DNA from: Gentiana macrophylla
Lineage: Eukaryota > Streptophyta > Magnoliopsida > Gentianales > Gentianaceae
Assembly: GCA_026214975.1 (NCBI GenBank)
Contig: CM047810.1
Span: 32,799,255-32,863,254, forward strand
DNA length: 64,000 bases
Direction of reading: 5' to 3'
Both the position numbers and the translations under genes were made by a program. Of this stretch, positions 21,630 to 33,066 are shown one piece after another (within the stretch, counting starts at the first letter, position 1; each line of letters opens with the position of its first letter). Below the pieces are notes generated by a model. The model did no database searches. It was not told the DNA's origin and saw nothing but the letters and a program-made list of their open reading frames with translations.

Positions 21630-22331
21630 TTAATGCTTGGATCGGATGTCTCTCGGGTATGGATATTTGACAGACAGTTCGCCAACACGTTGCAGGATGG
21701 ATTTTGGCAGAGGACGCCAAGCCAAGTTCCTTTTCTTACCTTCCTGCAAAAACAGGCATGTGTAATAATGGTTACAAAAGTAACAAGAAAGTTCGTCCAG
21801 GCACGCACGGGGAGAATGACAAATTTTAGAGACCCTTCAAGTTTAATGATATATTAAGAGCTAGGTTGTACGAATATGAATACACGGATGCGAAAAAAAG
21901 GTAAGATACGGGTATGGAGAGAATATATGTAAATATTAAATAAATAAATAAAAAGTGGCCAAACTGCACATAATCAAAGTATAATGACCAAACTATAAAT
22001 AATAAAAATCGTATAAGAAACCAAATTTTAAATGCTTTACTTCATTTCAAGTGGCTTTTCTTCAATTTTCAAGAGAGTTTCATCATTTAATGCATCTACC
22101 TAATGGATATGCATATATCGATCCCATATGTATACATTGTACATATCAAATTCGTATTGGACACAAGATCTACAACCAAACAAAGGTATCAATGCATCAT
22201 AGATTAAGAATATAGGATATCAAGTTTACGAAATCATTTGTAAGGTGGGGAAAAGGTATTGAAAACAGTGTACTCATTGAAAAAGAGATGAATTAGATTT
22301 TGATTTCTAAACAAGACAAGAAAATCCCATC

Positions 22332-22362
<31 letters not shown>

Positions 22363-24965
22363 CAAGAAATGTTTTTCCAAAATAAAAAAGCTCAATTTAC
22401 AGAATCCAGATAGAAAAATCAACGAATTCTGGAAGCATTTAGGCGGACCAAAGGTAATTAACATGAAAACAGAACAAATAGTTACAAGGAAACCAACCCC
22501 TGTCTTATTTTCTCTTTGAAGGTAGGCTGCTTTTAAAAGATTTCTCCACTTGTCCTGTCAAAACACCATAAATATATTATTTTAAAAATTCTTTAAAAGC
22601 ATAATAAAGGTGAAATCTTTTTCTTTGAGGTAACAACAACTCTTCAATAAAAGACAACAGTAGCAGTCTTACCTTAAGATCTACGGGTGTACGATGTGGC
22701 GATGAAGGAAACAACTCTTTCTTCATGCGACTCCATCTCCCAACTCCATGCTGAGACACACCATCAATCAAGATCTCAACTTCTGACATAGTCCACAAGA
22801 TATGATGCTTCCTCCGACCACCATTTTCCTCAGATATCGTAACTTCGTTACATTCATCTTGAGGCGTAGTTACCAAAGCACGCCTATCATCAGAACTAGG
22901 GTGCAAAACCTGCCAAAATCATACACACCATTTTTATGAAGGTCCTACTACGCAAAATCAGATTAACCTACAGTGCTTTTTTGTGATTGCTTCAAAAATC
23001 ATTAACGGCGCGTACTCACGCTATCCTCACCTGCTCATCAAGATGCCTAACCGGCTGATCGATCTTGTGGTTTGTATGATGCTTCCTCCGATCATCGTTT
23101 TCCCGGATTTGAGTACTCCATTACATTCATCTTGTGACATTGTTACTAAAGCAAGTTTATCATCAGAACTAAAGTGCAGCACCTGCCAAAATCATAAACA
23201 ACGAGTTAAGGAAGGAGATTCTAACATGCAAAATTAAATTGAACATTAACAGCATGCTAATGATATCCCTCACCTGCTCATGAGGAGGCCTAACCGCCTG
23301 ATTGGTTTTTCGGGTTTGATGAAGAAGATGACGAGTGATCACTCTTGAACTTAGGCTTTGACAAGCTATTCCGCACCTGCCCACGAGGAGGCCCAACCGC
23401 CTGATTGATTTTCAGGTTTGATGAAGAGGATGTCGCGTGATCACCCTTGAACTTAATCTTTGACACCATGTGGCAGCCTGGTCCTTTTTTCACCTTAGTT
23501 GCAACAAACAACGGTTCTATATTCACCTTAGTTGCAACAGGGAGTGGTTTAATATTCACTTTAGTTGCAACAGGCAGAGGCTTTTCACAACAAGATACAG
23601 GTGCAAAAGGCACTTGAATAGCCTTTGCAAGTAAATCCTCAGGCAATGATTTTTGGTCTCTTGATTTCGCAGCAAAAACCTTGTGATGCTTGACTGGAAT
23701 CTTTTCACTTGATTTAGCAATATAAGTATCTCCTCTTTTCTTAGTAGGATTCAAAGTAGGTTCTGATATTTCATCAATATATCTTTGCGGGGGCTTACGT
23801 AATCTCTTGCTTGTATGAGTTACAATAGTATCCATTTCATCAGCATTCCTATTGAAATTATCCTTCCTCGTATGGCATTCGCTGTTCAATTCTTTGTCAA
23901 CAGATGAATGGTCATTTTCTTGCATGGATATTGAAGGCAATGTTGTTCCTCGGCGAGAAGGCACGAGGGATAGAGATCATATCTTTCATGTCCTCCTCCT
24001 CGAGAAAACATGCTTGAAACATCTTCCAACCGATCAATCTTTGTCTATATGAAATGAAGTTGGACGTGATTTTTGGTGACTTGATTTCACAGCAAGAACC
24101 TTGTGATGTTTGACGGAATCATTTCATTTGATTTAGTAATACATGCATCTCTTCTTTTCTTAATAGTATTTGAAGTAGGTTCGATATCACATCAATATAT
24201 CTCTTTGGGGCTTACGTAATCTCTTATGTGAATGAGTTCCAACATCGCCCTTCCGGTCGGCATTCGTAGTGAAAGTGTCCTTCATCGATCGCATTCCCGT
24301 TTAAATTTTTATCCACAGATGAATGATCATTTTCTTGCATGGATATTGAAGGTGATGGTGTTCCTCGGTGGAAGGCACGGGGTTGGAGATCATATCTTTC
24401 ACGTCCTTTTCGGAAAACATGCTTGAAACATCCTCCAACTTGTCAATACTGTCTATACAAAATGGAGCTGGATATTTGAACCATTGCTCTTCAAGTGACA
24501 AATCGGCATTAATGGCGAGTAGAACGCATCATCGAAGCGACAACGTTCATATCAAGTTCAGTCTGCAAGCCATTTAGCTGACCACCTGAAACGAATGATT
24601 ACGATTTCTTACGGATCGCAATATCACCAAAGAGAGTCTATCTCGCTGAAAAATGATTCTAGATCCCAAGTTCTGCAACCAATGATTTTCCAACATTGTA
24701 ATGCTATCTTCAGATTCAACATCTGCATTTTCATAAGCATTAAACGTACCTCCTTACTCTTTCCCCCATTTATATTAATGTGGGAAAAGGTGAGCGAAAG
24801 GGTGCAGACAAAGAGAGAAGCAAGAATACAATAATTACACATAATCGCATACACTGCATACTAAATGAAGACACACTGACCTAGAAGATAACTTCCACCC
24901 CAGGAAGGACTGTTTGACGGCTGAAGTTTCTCACACCTGAGTTCACTTCGTATCATGTCAAATAC
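21630..24965 (-). CDS. TRF-like (TRFL) Myb/SANT telobox-type protein, frame partly broken
   Basis: The exons fit GT-AG splicing on the minus strand: 24965-24881, 24722-23377, 22909-22673, 22554-22498 and 21743-21630. The last four join in phase 0. The Myb exon encodes RRKHHILWTMSEVEILIDGV, then GVGRWSRMKKELFPSS and HRTPVDLK; the next exon continues DKWRNLLKAA, completing a telobox-type SANT domain. The last exon ends with RVGELSVKYPYPRDI. The upstream part has EEQWFKYPAPFCIDSIDKLED and KRLRKPPQRYIDE, both typical of TRFL proteins, which are nuclear and can bind telomere-like repeats. The exon at 24722-23377 is not open throughout: I infer one-base losses near 24540 and 24510 and breaks near 23960. 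The 3' half has an open frame and good splice sites, so this is either a recent pseudogene or a gene with base errors in the sequence. Confidence 0.75.
22850..23400 (-). repeat. Duplicated partial exons inside the TRFL gene
   Basis: The start of the Myb exon (CAG|GTTTTGCACCC, 22909) has a degenerate partner at 23178 (CAG|GTGCTGCACTT) that shares the SSDD..ALVT..QDECN part but loses the Myb frame. The preceding exon end 'caatcaggcggttgg..cag|gtgcgg' (23377) has partners ending at 23274 and near 23030, each with its own donor-like site. Skipping the partners joins 23377 to 22909 in frame. Confidence 0.7.
23470..23580 (-). repeat. 12-codon repeat in the TRFL coding sequence
   Basis: Three successive copies of LPVATKVNI-like sequence (PLPVATKVNIK, PLPVATKVNIE, PLFVATKVKK). 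It is a small in-frame tandem repeat within the disordered middle of the protein. Confidence 0.8.
23650..24480 (-). repeat. ~415-bp tandem duplication inside the TRFL exon
   Basis: 23650-24050 and 24065-24480 are diverged copies. Both hold 'gatttttgg..cttgatttc.cagca', 'cttgtgatg', 'cttacgtaatctctt', 'gaatg.tcattttcttgca' and 'atgcttgaaacat'. Only the copy at 23650-23964 keeps a long open frame. Reading from one copy into the other changes frame. Confidence 0.75.
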
Positions 24966-26256
24966 CTGCTCGAAGTTCATCATCATCAAATAAAAGGAGA
25001 GAGAAAGTCACCAGGTTATCTACTTGTTATGTGGAAGACAAAAACGGGTAGTTTGCAGGATCATAAAACTGAAAGAGTAAAATACTGAAGTTTATCGAGC
25101 AAGCAACACGCAATGTCAAGCAGAGCTAATCACCATATTAAGTCTACAAAGAAAATGAAACAATAGCATGTTTGGCTGAGGAACTACTTTATATTACGTC
25201 AATCAAGTGTCTTAGAATATTATATAAAGAGGACAATGCAGAACCCTATACCCTGTTCTTCCTGTAACACCAACCCCTCCTTCTCATTGTTTTGAAGCAA
25301 ATGAAACATTGTGACATTCATGATGACCACCCTGCCCCTTGTTCAGCTTAGTGACACAAAAATGTCATAACTGCTTGAACAACTAGATAAACAATCCCAT
25401 AAAAACAAGAATTAATGAAGGCATTCGACCCATGACAAAAAGATTATGGCTTGATAAAAATTAAAGATACCCCAATTTTGGACTAAAAATTTAAAGATTC
25501 CTAATTTTGTACTAAGGTTTCCATCTAGACTACTCAAAATAAGACTGCAAAATTTGGTTGACTAAATTGATTGAAGGGAGCAGGAAAAGAGTCAATCTTT
25601 TGGTTTCTCTATAGTCTATATTCATACATGAAATAATTAATAACGCCCTCCCTTCCTGTGAACGTATCTAGATGGACATACGAGTGAAACCGAAATACTT
25701 CCCATATAAGACTGGAAAATTAACTCAAATGGTTAATTGTTACCATCTTCTAGCAACAGGAAGAAAAAAAAAACCTTATTCCCCTAAAGCAGTACAAAGA
25801 TTGTAATTTCAATTGACAACCAAAATATAGCCTGCAGGGAATCCACCACACAAGCAAAACTAGGCAGCAAATTAAAACTAAACAAAAAGTCAAAAATATC
25901 TAGCGCCTCCTTCAACTAAACGACAAAATGCATTCCCTCTATTTACTCTTTGCTATGAAGGTCCGTGTCAATTTCATTTTCAGATTTTTTTTCCCCTCCC
26001 TCTTCAAAACAAACAACAACCCACAACTAAACAATTATCATACTAGAAAATGCTCGAACAGCTAGTGGTCATCGTTAGCCATAAACGATTTACTAAAATT
26101 CAGTCCCAATTTTGAGCTAAAATAAAATATCCGACTAGAAAAATTACAAAAACGTTCCCTCAGAGGGCAATAGTAATGAAACAAGTAAATTTGCAGCAAA
26201 GTAAAGCAATCTAAAAAGTAAAAAACACAAAAGAAAGAAAGGGAAATGCGTCTTAC
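24966..26256 (-). other. Probable first intron of the TRFL gene
   Basis: No reading frame of note. The downstream end has the acceptor TTCGAGCAG| at 24966 and the upstream end the donor |GTAAGA at 26255-26256, so the stretch can be one 1.3-kb intron in the 5' leader or early coding region. Confidence 0.45.
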
Positions 26257-26400
26257 CACCTGATTCAACAGCCTTAGAGTACGACTCGAATAGCAAAATG
26301 CTGCAACTTCAAGACATTATTGTAGAGAACGCGGGAGCGGGAAAAGACAGATCTTTTCCGACGTACAATGATGTAATAAGCGAAGGAGTGCAGTTCAGAA
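26257..26400 (-). other. Possible first (leader) exon of the TRFL gene
   Basis: Ends on the minus strand at a strong donor, CAGGTG|GTAAGA. The frames inside carry stops, so it would be mostly untranslated. The transcription start near 26400 is a guess. Confidence 0.35.
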
Positions 26401-26758
26401 GAAAACAATTTATCCGGATTTCAAAGTTTTATTATATTGGACAGCTGGCAGTGATGTAATACCAAGTTTGGAGTCCGATGGTATGATATGATGGCGATTG
26501 AAGTGGGCTTTCTTTGTTGAATAATGATATATCTTATTTCTACACTTTTGTAAGACACAAACCACTCTATTATTTGGTATTTCTTGATTAAAGTGATCAA
26601 GAATTTTTTGTGATGGATCCCAACAGAATATGTGGTGTTGATTGTGTTGTGTAAGATATTGTGGTTGAAAGTGTTGTGGATGTATCACTAGTGTTCTTTC
26701 TTCTTTGCTTTACTTACTTAACATTGACGGATTGACTCGTCTGACGTAAGGAGTAATA
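26401..26758. other. Spacer upstream of the TRFL gene
   Basis: Likely promoter region. A 92-codon minus-strand frame (26688-26410), rich in His and Gln, has no known motif and is not called. Confidence 0.4.
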
Positions 26759-27372
26759 CTCTATCCGTCCCAATTTGTTTGGAACATTTTGAAACTCATA
26801 ATATTTAGAGGAATAAGGGAGAAGGACAGAAATATTTCATCAATTGAGTAGAATGACAGTCTTTTGAAACTTTTGCATAAAGCGACAAGCTATTTATCAT
26901 CCATCGAAATTCATTTGTTTAAATTACTCAAAATCATCATTAAATTCACTAATTTTCAAAATTCAATTTAAATTTATTTGATTTGAAATTCATTTGGGGA
27001 GATTCACCGATTTTAAGGATTATTTGTTGTCATACCATTATAAAAATTATGCGGTTGTCTTCTCCTATAAAAAATATGTAGATGTAAGTATTCTTAAAAA
27101 TATTTGATTATTGTCGTTATCCCTAATTTCCCATAATATTTAAGGAGACATCAATTAATGAGTTATCCGGACATTTAAAACTTGACTAATTTACATTTTT
27201 ATCCTTTTATATGTAGCATTATTTTTACAATATTTAAGGAGATATCAATTAATGATTTAGGGTAATTTAGGCAATTAAAGCAAAAACTTTAAATCTGTTT
27301 AGAATTATGAGACTTAGTTTGGGACAACCAAAAAATGAATAAGTCTCAAACAAATTTGGACGGAATGACTGA
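26759..27372. mobile_element. Stowaway-like (Tc1/mariner) MITE
   Basis: The left end CTCTATCCGTCCCAATTTG pairs with the right end, which reversed reads TCAGTCATTCCGTCCAAATT. Both ends adjoin a TA (26757-26758 and 27373-27374), the usual target of Tc1/mariner elements. The CCGTCC core is the Stowaway hallmark. It is about 614 bp, AT-rich and non-coding. Inner parts repeat 'aaggaga.atcaattaatga' (27143 and 27236). Confidence 0.7.
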
Positions 27373-27611
27373 TAAAGATTAAATTTCACAAGTCAAACTA
27401 CATTTGTAATTTACTTGGAACATCCCCAAGTATAAGAATTGATGAATGTGATCTTGGGAATTCCGTGTCACTTTATAAGATGTCATCTACATAAATCAAC
27501 ATATATAAGAGATGTTTGTGAGACTTCTATATAAAAATACAAGTGTCGGCACTAAATTGATAGATCTCCCACTGTAACATCTGTATTTTTAGTGCTTCAT
27601 CATAACAGGCT

Positions 27612-29334
27612 TTAGGAGTCTGTTTGATCCCATACAACTCTTCTTGAGTTTGCATACAAAACAAGGTCATTTAGCAAATGCCTATGTTTGCATTCAGTCA
27701 TGTCATTTTGCTCATGTGTACGTGGGTAAAAATGTCTAAAGGCAATGCCCAAATGAGTGAGGAGGGAATCTAGGGTTTTGTACTCACCACCCCAGTCAAA
27801 TTGGATGGTTTTGATTTTAGTGTTGAATTGGTTTTCCACATAGCTCTAAATTGTTTAAAGATGTTGGATGTTTTTTATTTGTTTTTAAGAGGCACAACAT
27901 AATACTTCCATTAACTTGGACATTACATTCTCTTACAACTTGATTCAAGACTCTAATAGAAGGAGGCCTTAGCCTCTCATGCCAAACATTGGCATCATTA
28001 TTAAGGGACTCAAATGACACTAGATAACTAAGAATAGAGATTGAGCTCGGTTGGACTTGCTTTTTGGATTGAAAGGAGTTCTTGATGTGAATTGGTTGGA
28101 TATTGATGCTAGTTTGCATCTGGTACGGTCCATCTTGCAGGATCTTTCCTAGAGTACTCTCTTAGATGCTTCGTCAATCTTATAACATTTAATATCATGA
28201 AAATCAACAAACACACCATTGTCGGAAGTTAATCTAGACACACATATCAAATTTTTAGTGGTGTAAGGAACATACAAGACATGATTTAGATGAATGTCGG
28301 GGGATACTCTAGGGTGACCAGTGTGTGCTATTCTCATTTACGACCATTTCCAAATGTAGGAGTGTTATTACCAATATATTTAGACTTCAATTGCAGGCTA
28401 CCAAGGTCAGAGGTCAAGTGATTTGTGGCTCCAGAGTCAGCGTACCAGCTTGTGTCAGTGACAATGTCAAGGATGCCAAATAGGCACTCATCTGCTTGTT
28501 TACCTGCATGTGTCATTCCATTTGATGAGGAACCATTGTTGCTGTCATACCTGAACCAATAGTCTGATGCTATGTGTCCAATATTGCTGCATATCTGGCG
28601 GGTTAGCCTAGTGTTAGGATTAGGCGATCTGACACCACCTCTGCCCATGAATCTTCCTGCTCTGGTAGAGCCTTTAGCACTCCTTCCACCACTGTTGGAT
28701 GCTTGGAATTTGGGTCTGTTTGAAGTCTTGTAGCCATTAGAATTCACTTTAGTTACATGGGCATTGGCCTGAGTCAAGTCCATGGGCGAGGAAGGATTGA
28801 ACCTGGCCAACAACCGTTCATGAGTTGTTAATTGAGCATATACTTCATGCGAGATCAGAGATCCAACTCTAGAGGTTATATTCATAATTACTGACTCGTA
28901 ATCACTTCTTTGGATCCACATCCATCCATTCATCATATGCAGGTTTTGAGTAAGAATTGCTGCAGAAGTGCCCTCAATAACCAGAGAGCTGGTGGTCCGG
29001 GCTTCGAGGGAAACACACAGTCTAACATACGGTGGCCTTTGATGCCTGGAAGAATGGAGTATCTCCAGAATAGGTAGTTGTTCCAATCAAGTTTGATGTT
29101 GAAGGTTTGGCTGAAGTTTCCTCCAAACGGTGGTCCATGTGAGTGGCCGAGTGTTGAGGTGTTGAAGAAGAAAGGCTTTCTCAAAAATGGTGGCCGGAAA
29201 AAGCAAAGGAGAAGTTATCTGAGCAGTGTCGATGTTTGGTGGCAGAGTGAGAGGGGAGAATGATATGCTTGTGGTCAACGGATGTGATATTGAGCTCGTC
29301 GGAGCAAGGGTGGCCAGAACCGAGCTCTTCAAAG
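27612..29334 (-). pseudogene. 5' half of a copia element: gag, protease, start of integrase
   Basis: On the minus strand, Gag starts near 29334 (MKSSVLATLAP) and continues through KLDWNNYLFW, typical of copia Gag. A zinc-knuckle relic (CSNIGHIASDYW, with the last Cys lost) lies at ~28590. The protease active site WYADSGATNHLTSD is at ~28450. A pre-integrase piece (WHERLRPPS, where HERLGHPS is expected) is at ~27980. The integrase core FDWGGEYKTLDSLLTHLGI has RTHEQNDMTE in place of THQQNGMVE. Frameshifts and stops separate the parts. RT, RNase H and the 3' LTR are missing, so the element is truncated. The lineage is probably Ale/Retrofit-like, which is inference. Confidence 0.85.
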
Positions 29335-29370
29335 TTGTGCTACCGTGGTTTCCATTGCCAGCAAGTTAGC

Positions 29371-29384
29371 AGCTCTGATACAAA
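29371..29384 (-). other. Primer binding site of the truncated copia element
   Basis: Minus strand TTTGTATCAGAGCTGC, close to TGGTATCAGAGC, the initiator tRNA-Met complement usual for copia. It sits upstream of the gag start as expected. Confidence 0.7.
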
Positions 29385-29600
29385 CTTGGATAAAGAAGTT
29401 TGAAAGAATTATCATTTTGGATATGTCCAACAATACCGTGAGAACAAAGATAAATACATCACATGTCATCATACTAATGCTCACCCTAGATACACCAAAA
29501 TCTACACAAAGATACTTATAAACACTACATAAATATCACACAATTATCATCTTGATTTTCCATACTAGCATTTTCGTTACCCTCTGGGGTGACCTGAAAT
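29385..29600 (-). repeat. Probable 5' LTR of the truncated copia element
   Basis: AT-rich DNA upstream of the primer site. No second copy exists in the window, so its outer edge cannot be set. Confidence 0.35.
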
Positions 29601-29858
29601 GAAAGTGAGGAGTTTGATAAATCATTTTCGTAGTATTTTTAATCCTGGTTTTTCTTTAAGAATAGAGAAACATATAGGACTCAGATGCAAAAATAACAAA
29701 TACGCTCACTTAAATGCTAGAAACAAAACTAAGTTTCCCTCGACAATACAGATTACAGAGGTTTCTTCAGTACATCGACTCTTTCAGATGAAAAAGACAT
29801 CGTCACCAAATTTACATGAAAAAAAGAAGAGAGAACATAGAAGACCGAAGTAACAACT

Positions 29859-32737
29859 TCAAGATTCCCCGTTGGTTGCTTTATCGCCACTGCCGCTAGT
29901 TGCCAAGCCACGTATTTTCACATCATAGTGAACTTCCTCCACTTTTCTCAGGTCATACTTCATGCCTGCCATGGCAATAATGTATAATAGTATATATGAA
30001 TCCATTACCATCAACACATGAAAAACCTTGATAATATACGGGGCACTGAAACGGCTAGCAACAAAAACCTTTCGACTGATTAAAAAAAAAAAGAGAGGAA
30101 AACGAACGTACTATCAAATTTCTTCCGCAAGAAGTCATTTCGGAGATTAAGCATACGAAATGCTGTGTGTAAATCTGTTAAGAACCTTAAAACCTTCTGA
30201 GGGCATTCATAATCTCCGGCTGTCACCTGGTTCACAACATACCTAGGCTGCAAGAGATTGATTGTTAAGCTCAGATTTAACAAGTTGATAAGAAGTTTTT
30301 AAGCAAGCAACAACAAACTCTAATCCCGCTACAATATTTTATCACCAAAAAAATAAGGATGCAGAATGTGAGTTGCAGAAAGGATTCCAACTGAGCCTTA
30401 ATCGGGTGAAAGCTTTTGAGCCTTCATCGGGTGAAAGCTTTTGAGCCTTTCATACATCATTTATGTATGTCTAGTACATATGCATAATTTTAAGCAACAC
30501 TCTACTCCCACTGGACCTTATTTTATCACGTAGATACTACAAAAGCAGGATATCAGTGTAATAAGTAACTGACTGGGCCTTCTTCGTCTGGCCTATACCA
30601 GGCATCGATTACAAATGCCTGGTATAGGGGTCTCATGTCTCAAAACCATATAATGGGATTCTCTGTCTTCCTAAATTCAGGGCTTTTTTTTAAAAAAAAA
30701 TTTTATATAGCCGAAGGGCCATTTTATGCAGTTCATTTGGTGTGTATGTGGAAATGGAATTCATTCTCTATTTTGGTGTAGTATTACATTTGGCATAAAC
30801 AGAATAAAAGACAGTTCCAGGATATCTCAACGCCTTGCTATAGTATTTTGGAACTACAATTTTTCGTTGATATACATCTAAAGACAGGGCTGTTGATGTA
30901 CTTACCATTTCGTTGGACATGAAGCAAATCCTGCAGATAAAGAACACGCCAGATTATTGTGTGCTTCACAAGAATACCAGTATTCCAACAGTAAAATGGT
31001 GAATGGCTAATGGTGCTCGCAGGAAAAGACACAATCCCAAAAAAGAAAAAGATAAACATGTACAGATAATACATATATCACAGAACTTAACTTTGTGAAT
31101 ACCAGGAAGATAAGACAGTTGGAAGTGTGGTTTTTGCTTAACACATTATTTGGTATTACTTACAAAATTTGCAAGGGCTTCAAGAAAGTAAATTGCCAGC
31201 ATATGACCACAAATTATCCACTATTGTGATTCTTAAATATCAAACAATATGTGGTCCTAGACATTCAGGCATTTTTGAATAAGTATTTCAAGGAGACTAT
31301 ATACACCTCTAAAACAAACAATTCTGCATAGCTAAAGCAATATGCTTAGACACATCTTTCCGTGGAAACAATTCATAGAACCAATTAATAGCAACAATTA
31401 CTCATCATACAAGCTGGAGAAATACAAACTTGACTCACCAGTAAGATAATCTTCAACATCAAGACCAAATTCTGAGGGATTTACTGCAGAAAGAAATTAA
31501 ATCCAAGCATCAGAACCCAAACATTTAAAGAAATAAAACACTTTGACAGAAGTATTCAGAACAATGGAAAATGGAACATTTCATACAGGATAAGATAATG
31601 GCTGAATGCCATAAATTTTGGACTAAACTTTTGACTATCAATGGAAAATGGTTTGGTAGATAACAAATTTGGGTAAGATGAGGAAAAAAAATAGTAGACG
31701 TGTAGATATTCTAAAACGAGTTATAACACGGAACACACGATAACTACGCCAAAACATACACATTATTGGGACAGGGGTATTACATATCTTTATCATCATC
31801 TAATTTTAGACATGAATAGAAAGGGGAAAAGATTATCTTAAAACAACAATGAAAACTAAAATAAATAGTGCTAATGGAGAATATGATTATTTAGAGGCCA
31901 AAAAGTATACATCCAAGTTTGTTCTCCGCTTCACTATGGAGAAGAAGAGTCCCAGTTTCCAACCAATGCATAAAAGCAAGCAGGGAGACTACAGTCTGTG
32001 TCTCGCTCCTCCAATCACCATGATACCTGATTATATAGGTCGCAAACAGGAGCTCGATTCATAAACAGGCGAACATAATTAACAACTAATGAACACCTAA
32101 AGCCTAAAGGAAAGGGAAAAACACTCACCTATAATACTGTTCAGGACATTCACGAAGAATCTCTGCAAGCCGACCAAAGAGCTCTCTAAGAACTACAATA
32201 TGTGCCTTCGTTTTCTCTAAAACCTCTGATTTTGTGCAATTGCATAAGAATAACTTATCATACCAATAAAAATACAACTGTAAATTTAAATATAAAAAAA
32301 AAAGAATTAATAAATTAAACTGCTTCGCTGCATACCGGAAACAGGCCGAGACTGATGAACGAGAAGCAAGCTAGAGTGCATAAGCCGAGTGACAGACTCA
32401 ATCTCTGAAGCAACGGAACGAATGCGCTCACGGACATTTCAGAAACTTCCAGTTGCTTCCGGAAGTCATCGAATTGTTTCTCTAATTTCTCAGACGTGGG
32501 TGAAGTAGGCCAGTTGATTTCGCCTTGGCCGCCGGCGCCGTTAGTCATTGGTGTAGAAATGAAAGAGCAAGAGAGAATGGTGGGGAGCCGGGAAGCAAAA
32601 ATGTCGAAGCGGATACAAGGAAAGATAGGAGGAGGAGGACTTATCGAGAAAGGCAAACGATGAGGACTGGGTTTAGGGTTTAACCACCGAGATAGTGAGC
32701 TTGCACTCAATGTTGAGTTTCGAGTAGCAAACTTCAT
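29859..32737 (-). CDS. Translin (single-strand nucleic-acid binding), two frame breaks
   Basis: Seven GT-AG exons on the minus strand: 32737-32336, 32225-32129, 32026-31911, 31483-31439, 30930-30906, 30247-30112 and 29965-29859. They spell translin: RERIRSVASEIESVTRLM, LLLVHQSRP, ILRECPEQYYR, YHGDWRSETQTVVSLLAFMH, EFGLDVEDYL, PRYVVNQVTAGDYECP, FRMLNLRNDFLRKKFDS and DLRKVEEVHYDVKIRGLA. Translin forms a ring with TRAX (C3PO) that binds and trims small single-stranded RNA. The first ~60 residues, basic and Ser/Pro-rich after MKFATRN, look like an organelle-targeting extension, as in other plant translins. Two spots break the frame. In exon 1 near 32440, TCTGAAATG stands where TCTGGAAATG would keep phase. 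At the start of exon 5 (30930) one base is missing before ATTTGCTTCATG. All other junctions are in phase. Confidence 0.85.
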
Positions 32738-32800
32738 GTTTTGGGCAAGCCTGTGATTCTTTTCCTTTATAATGGTGTGTTTGTTAGGCAAAAATGGAAG

Positions 32801-33066
32801 TTGACAATTTTAACGTTTGTGTATGATTTTGAGGTAATGAAATGAAATAAATTTTATTCTAATGGAATAAAAAAATTCTATTTTTATTCATTTTAAAAAT
32901 GTATGGAATGCGATGAAATAAAATCAAAATCGACAAAACACGTAGGTGATAAGGTAAGAGTGGGTGGTGGTAGGGTAAGGTAGTGTAGGATATGTGATGA
33001 TTGATGAACTAGGGTGGATAAGGTGGGGTGGGGTAGGGTAATGTGGGGGGTAAGGTAGGGTATGGT
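32801..33066. other. Translin upstream region with a GGTAGGGT-rich tract
   Basis: 32940-33064 is a G/T-rich run of 'ggtagggtaaggtaggg'-like units, degenerate and strand-biased. The rest is AT-rich. The translin promoter should lie here, but no clear TATA box was identified. Confidence 0.5.
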
